Assembly (NCBI GenBank): GCA_947176605.1
Contig: CAMWRH010000003.1
Span: forward strand, 17,308 to 81,307
From: an uncultured Porphyromonadaceae bacterium
Lineage (GTDB): Bacteria > Bacteroidota > Bacteroidia > Bacteroidales > Muribaculaceae
DNA: 64,000 nucleotides
Direction: 5' to 3'
Part shown: one piece after another, positions 63,955-64,000 of the stretch
Layout: every line of letters begins with the position of its first letter
How positions within the stretch are numbered: the first letter of the stretch is position 1
Notes under the pieces: generated by a model
Seen by the model: the letters and a program-made list of their open reading frames with translations, nothing else
The model's database searches: none
Told to the model about the DNA's origin: nothing
Translations under genes and position numbers: made by a program

Positions 63955-64000
63955 ACTGCATATCCCCTCTCTACCCCTCCCCCGCTGTCGCTTCGCGACA

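Overview
The window looks like chromosome of a Bacteroidales bacterium, most likely of the Muribaculaceae type (inference; no rRNA is present to settle it). The support is: several promoters fitting the Bacteroidota pattern (TTTG, about 19-20 bases, TAnnTTTG); a BioG-BioC fusion; a DUF4492 gene ahead of cydAB; PorT-type outer-membrane proteins; a GH133/GT/GH57 glycogen cluster; and an anaerobic pyruvate:ferredoxin oxidoreductase beside a microaerobic cytochrome bd. I see no transposase, phage, CRISPR array, toxin-antitoxin or defence genes. The window is mostly core metabolism, and its unusual material lies between genes.

Layout. 1-2.0 kb: end of glyA overlapping bioD, a DEDDy exonuclease and a small membrane protein. 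2.0-3.9 kb: a gene-free stretch with a candidate small RNA, then lpxH and a SufT-like gene (minus). 4.0-12.0 kb: one long plus-strand run of two PorT-like barrels, priA, bioA, bioF and fused bioG-bioC, with gaps of 37 bases or less. 12.0-15.8 kb: two secreted proteins sharing a C-terminal tail. 16.0-26.9 kb (minus): nifJ, then tetR-KASIII-fabG-ispD-recG-DEAD helicase reading leftward as a likely unit. 27.3 kb: initiator tRNA with promoter and terminator. 27.7-31.8 kb (minus): two paralogous secreted proteins, an RluA-type pseudouridine synthase with a tandem-duplicated 3' end, and an OmpA-like porin. 32.3-37.1 kb (minus): transketolase, a FucP-type sugar transporter, YggS and DUF4494. 37.4-43.4 kb (plus): DUF4492-cydA-cydB, two half-size chromate transporters and folC. 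43.6-47.3 kb (minus): RNase G, a tiny mS38-like ribosomal protein, HU, a YigZ/IMPACT protein and a DJ-1 protein. 47.4-51.3 kb: rmuC and a patatin-barrel protein that converge and overlap by 165 bases. 51.5-54.8 kb (minus): DUF349 protein, cyclophilin and an unknown gene. 54.9-58.6 kb (plus): cytidylate-kinase-like protein, HdeD-like protein, RNase P RNA and a YihY-family protein. 58.9-63.8 kb (plus): glycogen debranching enzyme, glycosyltransferase and GH57 enzyme.

How genes work together. Biotin synthesis is split: bioD sits with glyA, and bioA/bioF/bioGC sit behind priA 7 kb away; bioB is not in the window. Debranching enzyme, glycosyltransferase and GH57 form a storage-glucan cassette. TetR, KASIII and FabG suggest locally controlled fatty-acid chemistry.

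Most worth following up: (1) a 68-bp element present twice in inverted orientation 22 kb apart (66/68 identical), associated with simple-sequence tracts and a 20-bp hairpin; (2) a candidate minus-strand sRNA of about 90 nt downstream of lpxH; (3) the 165-base antisense overlap of rmuC and the patatin gene; (4) a three-copy 40-bp tandem duplication of a gene's 3' end; (5) a shared C-terminal tail on three secreted proteins. I found no convincing entirely new multi-gene system.
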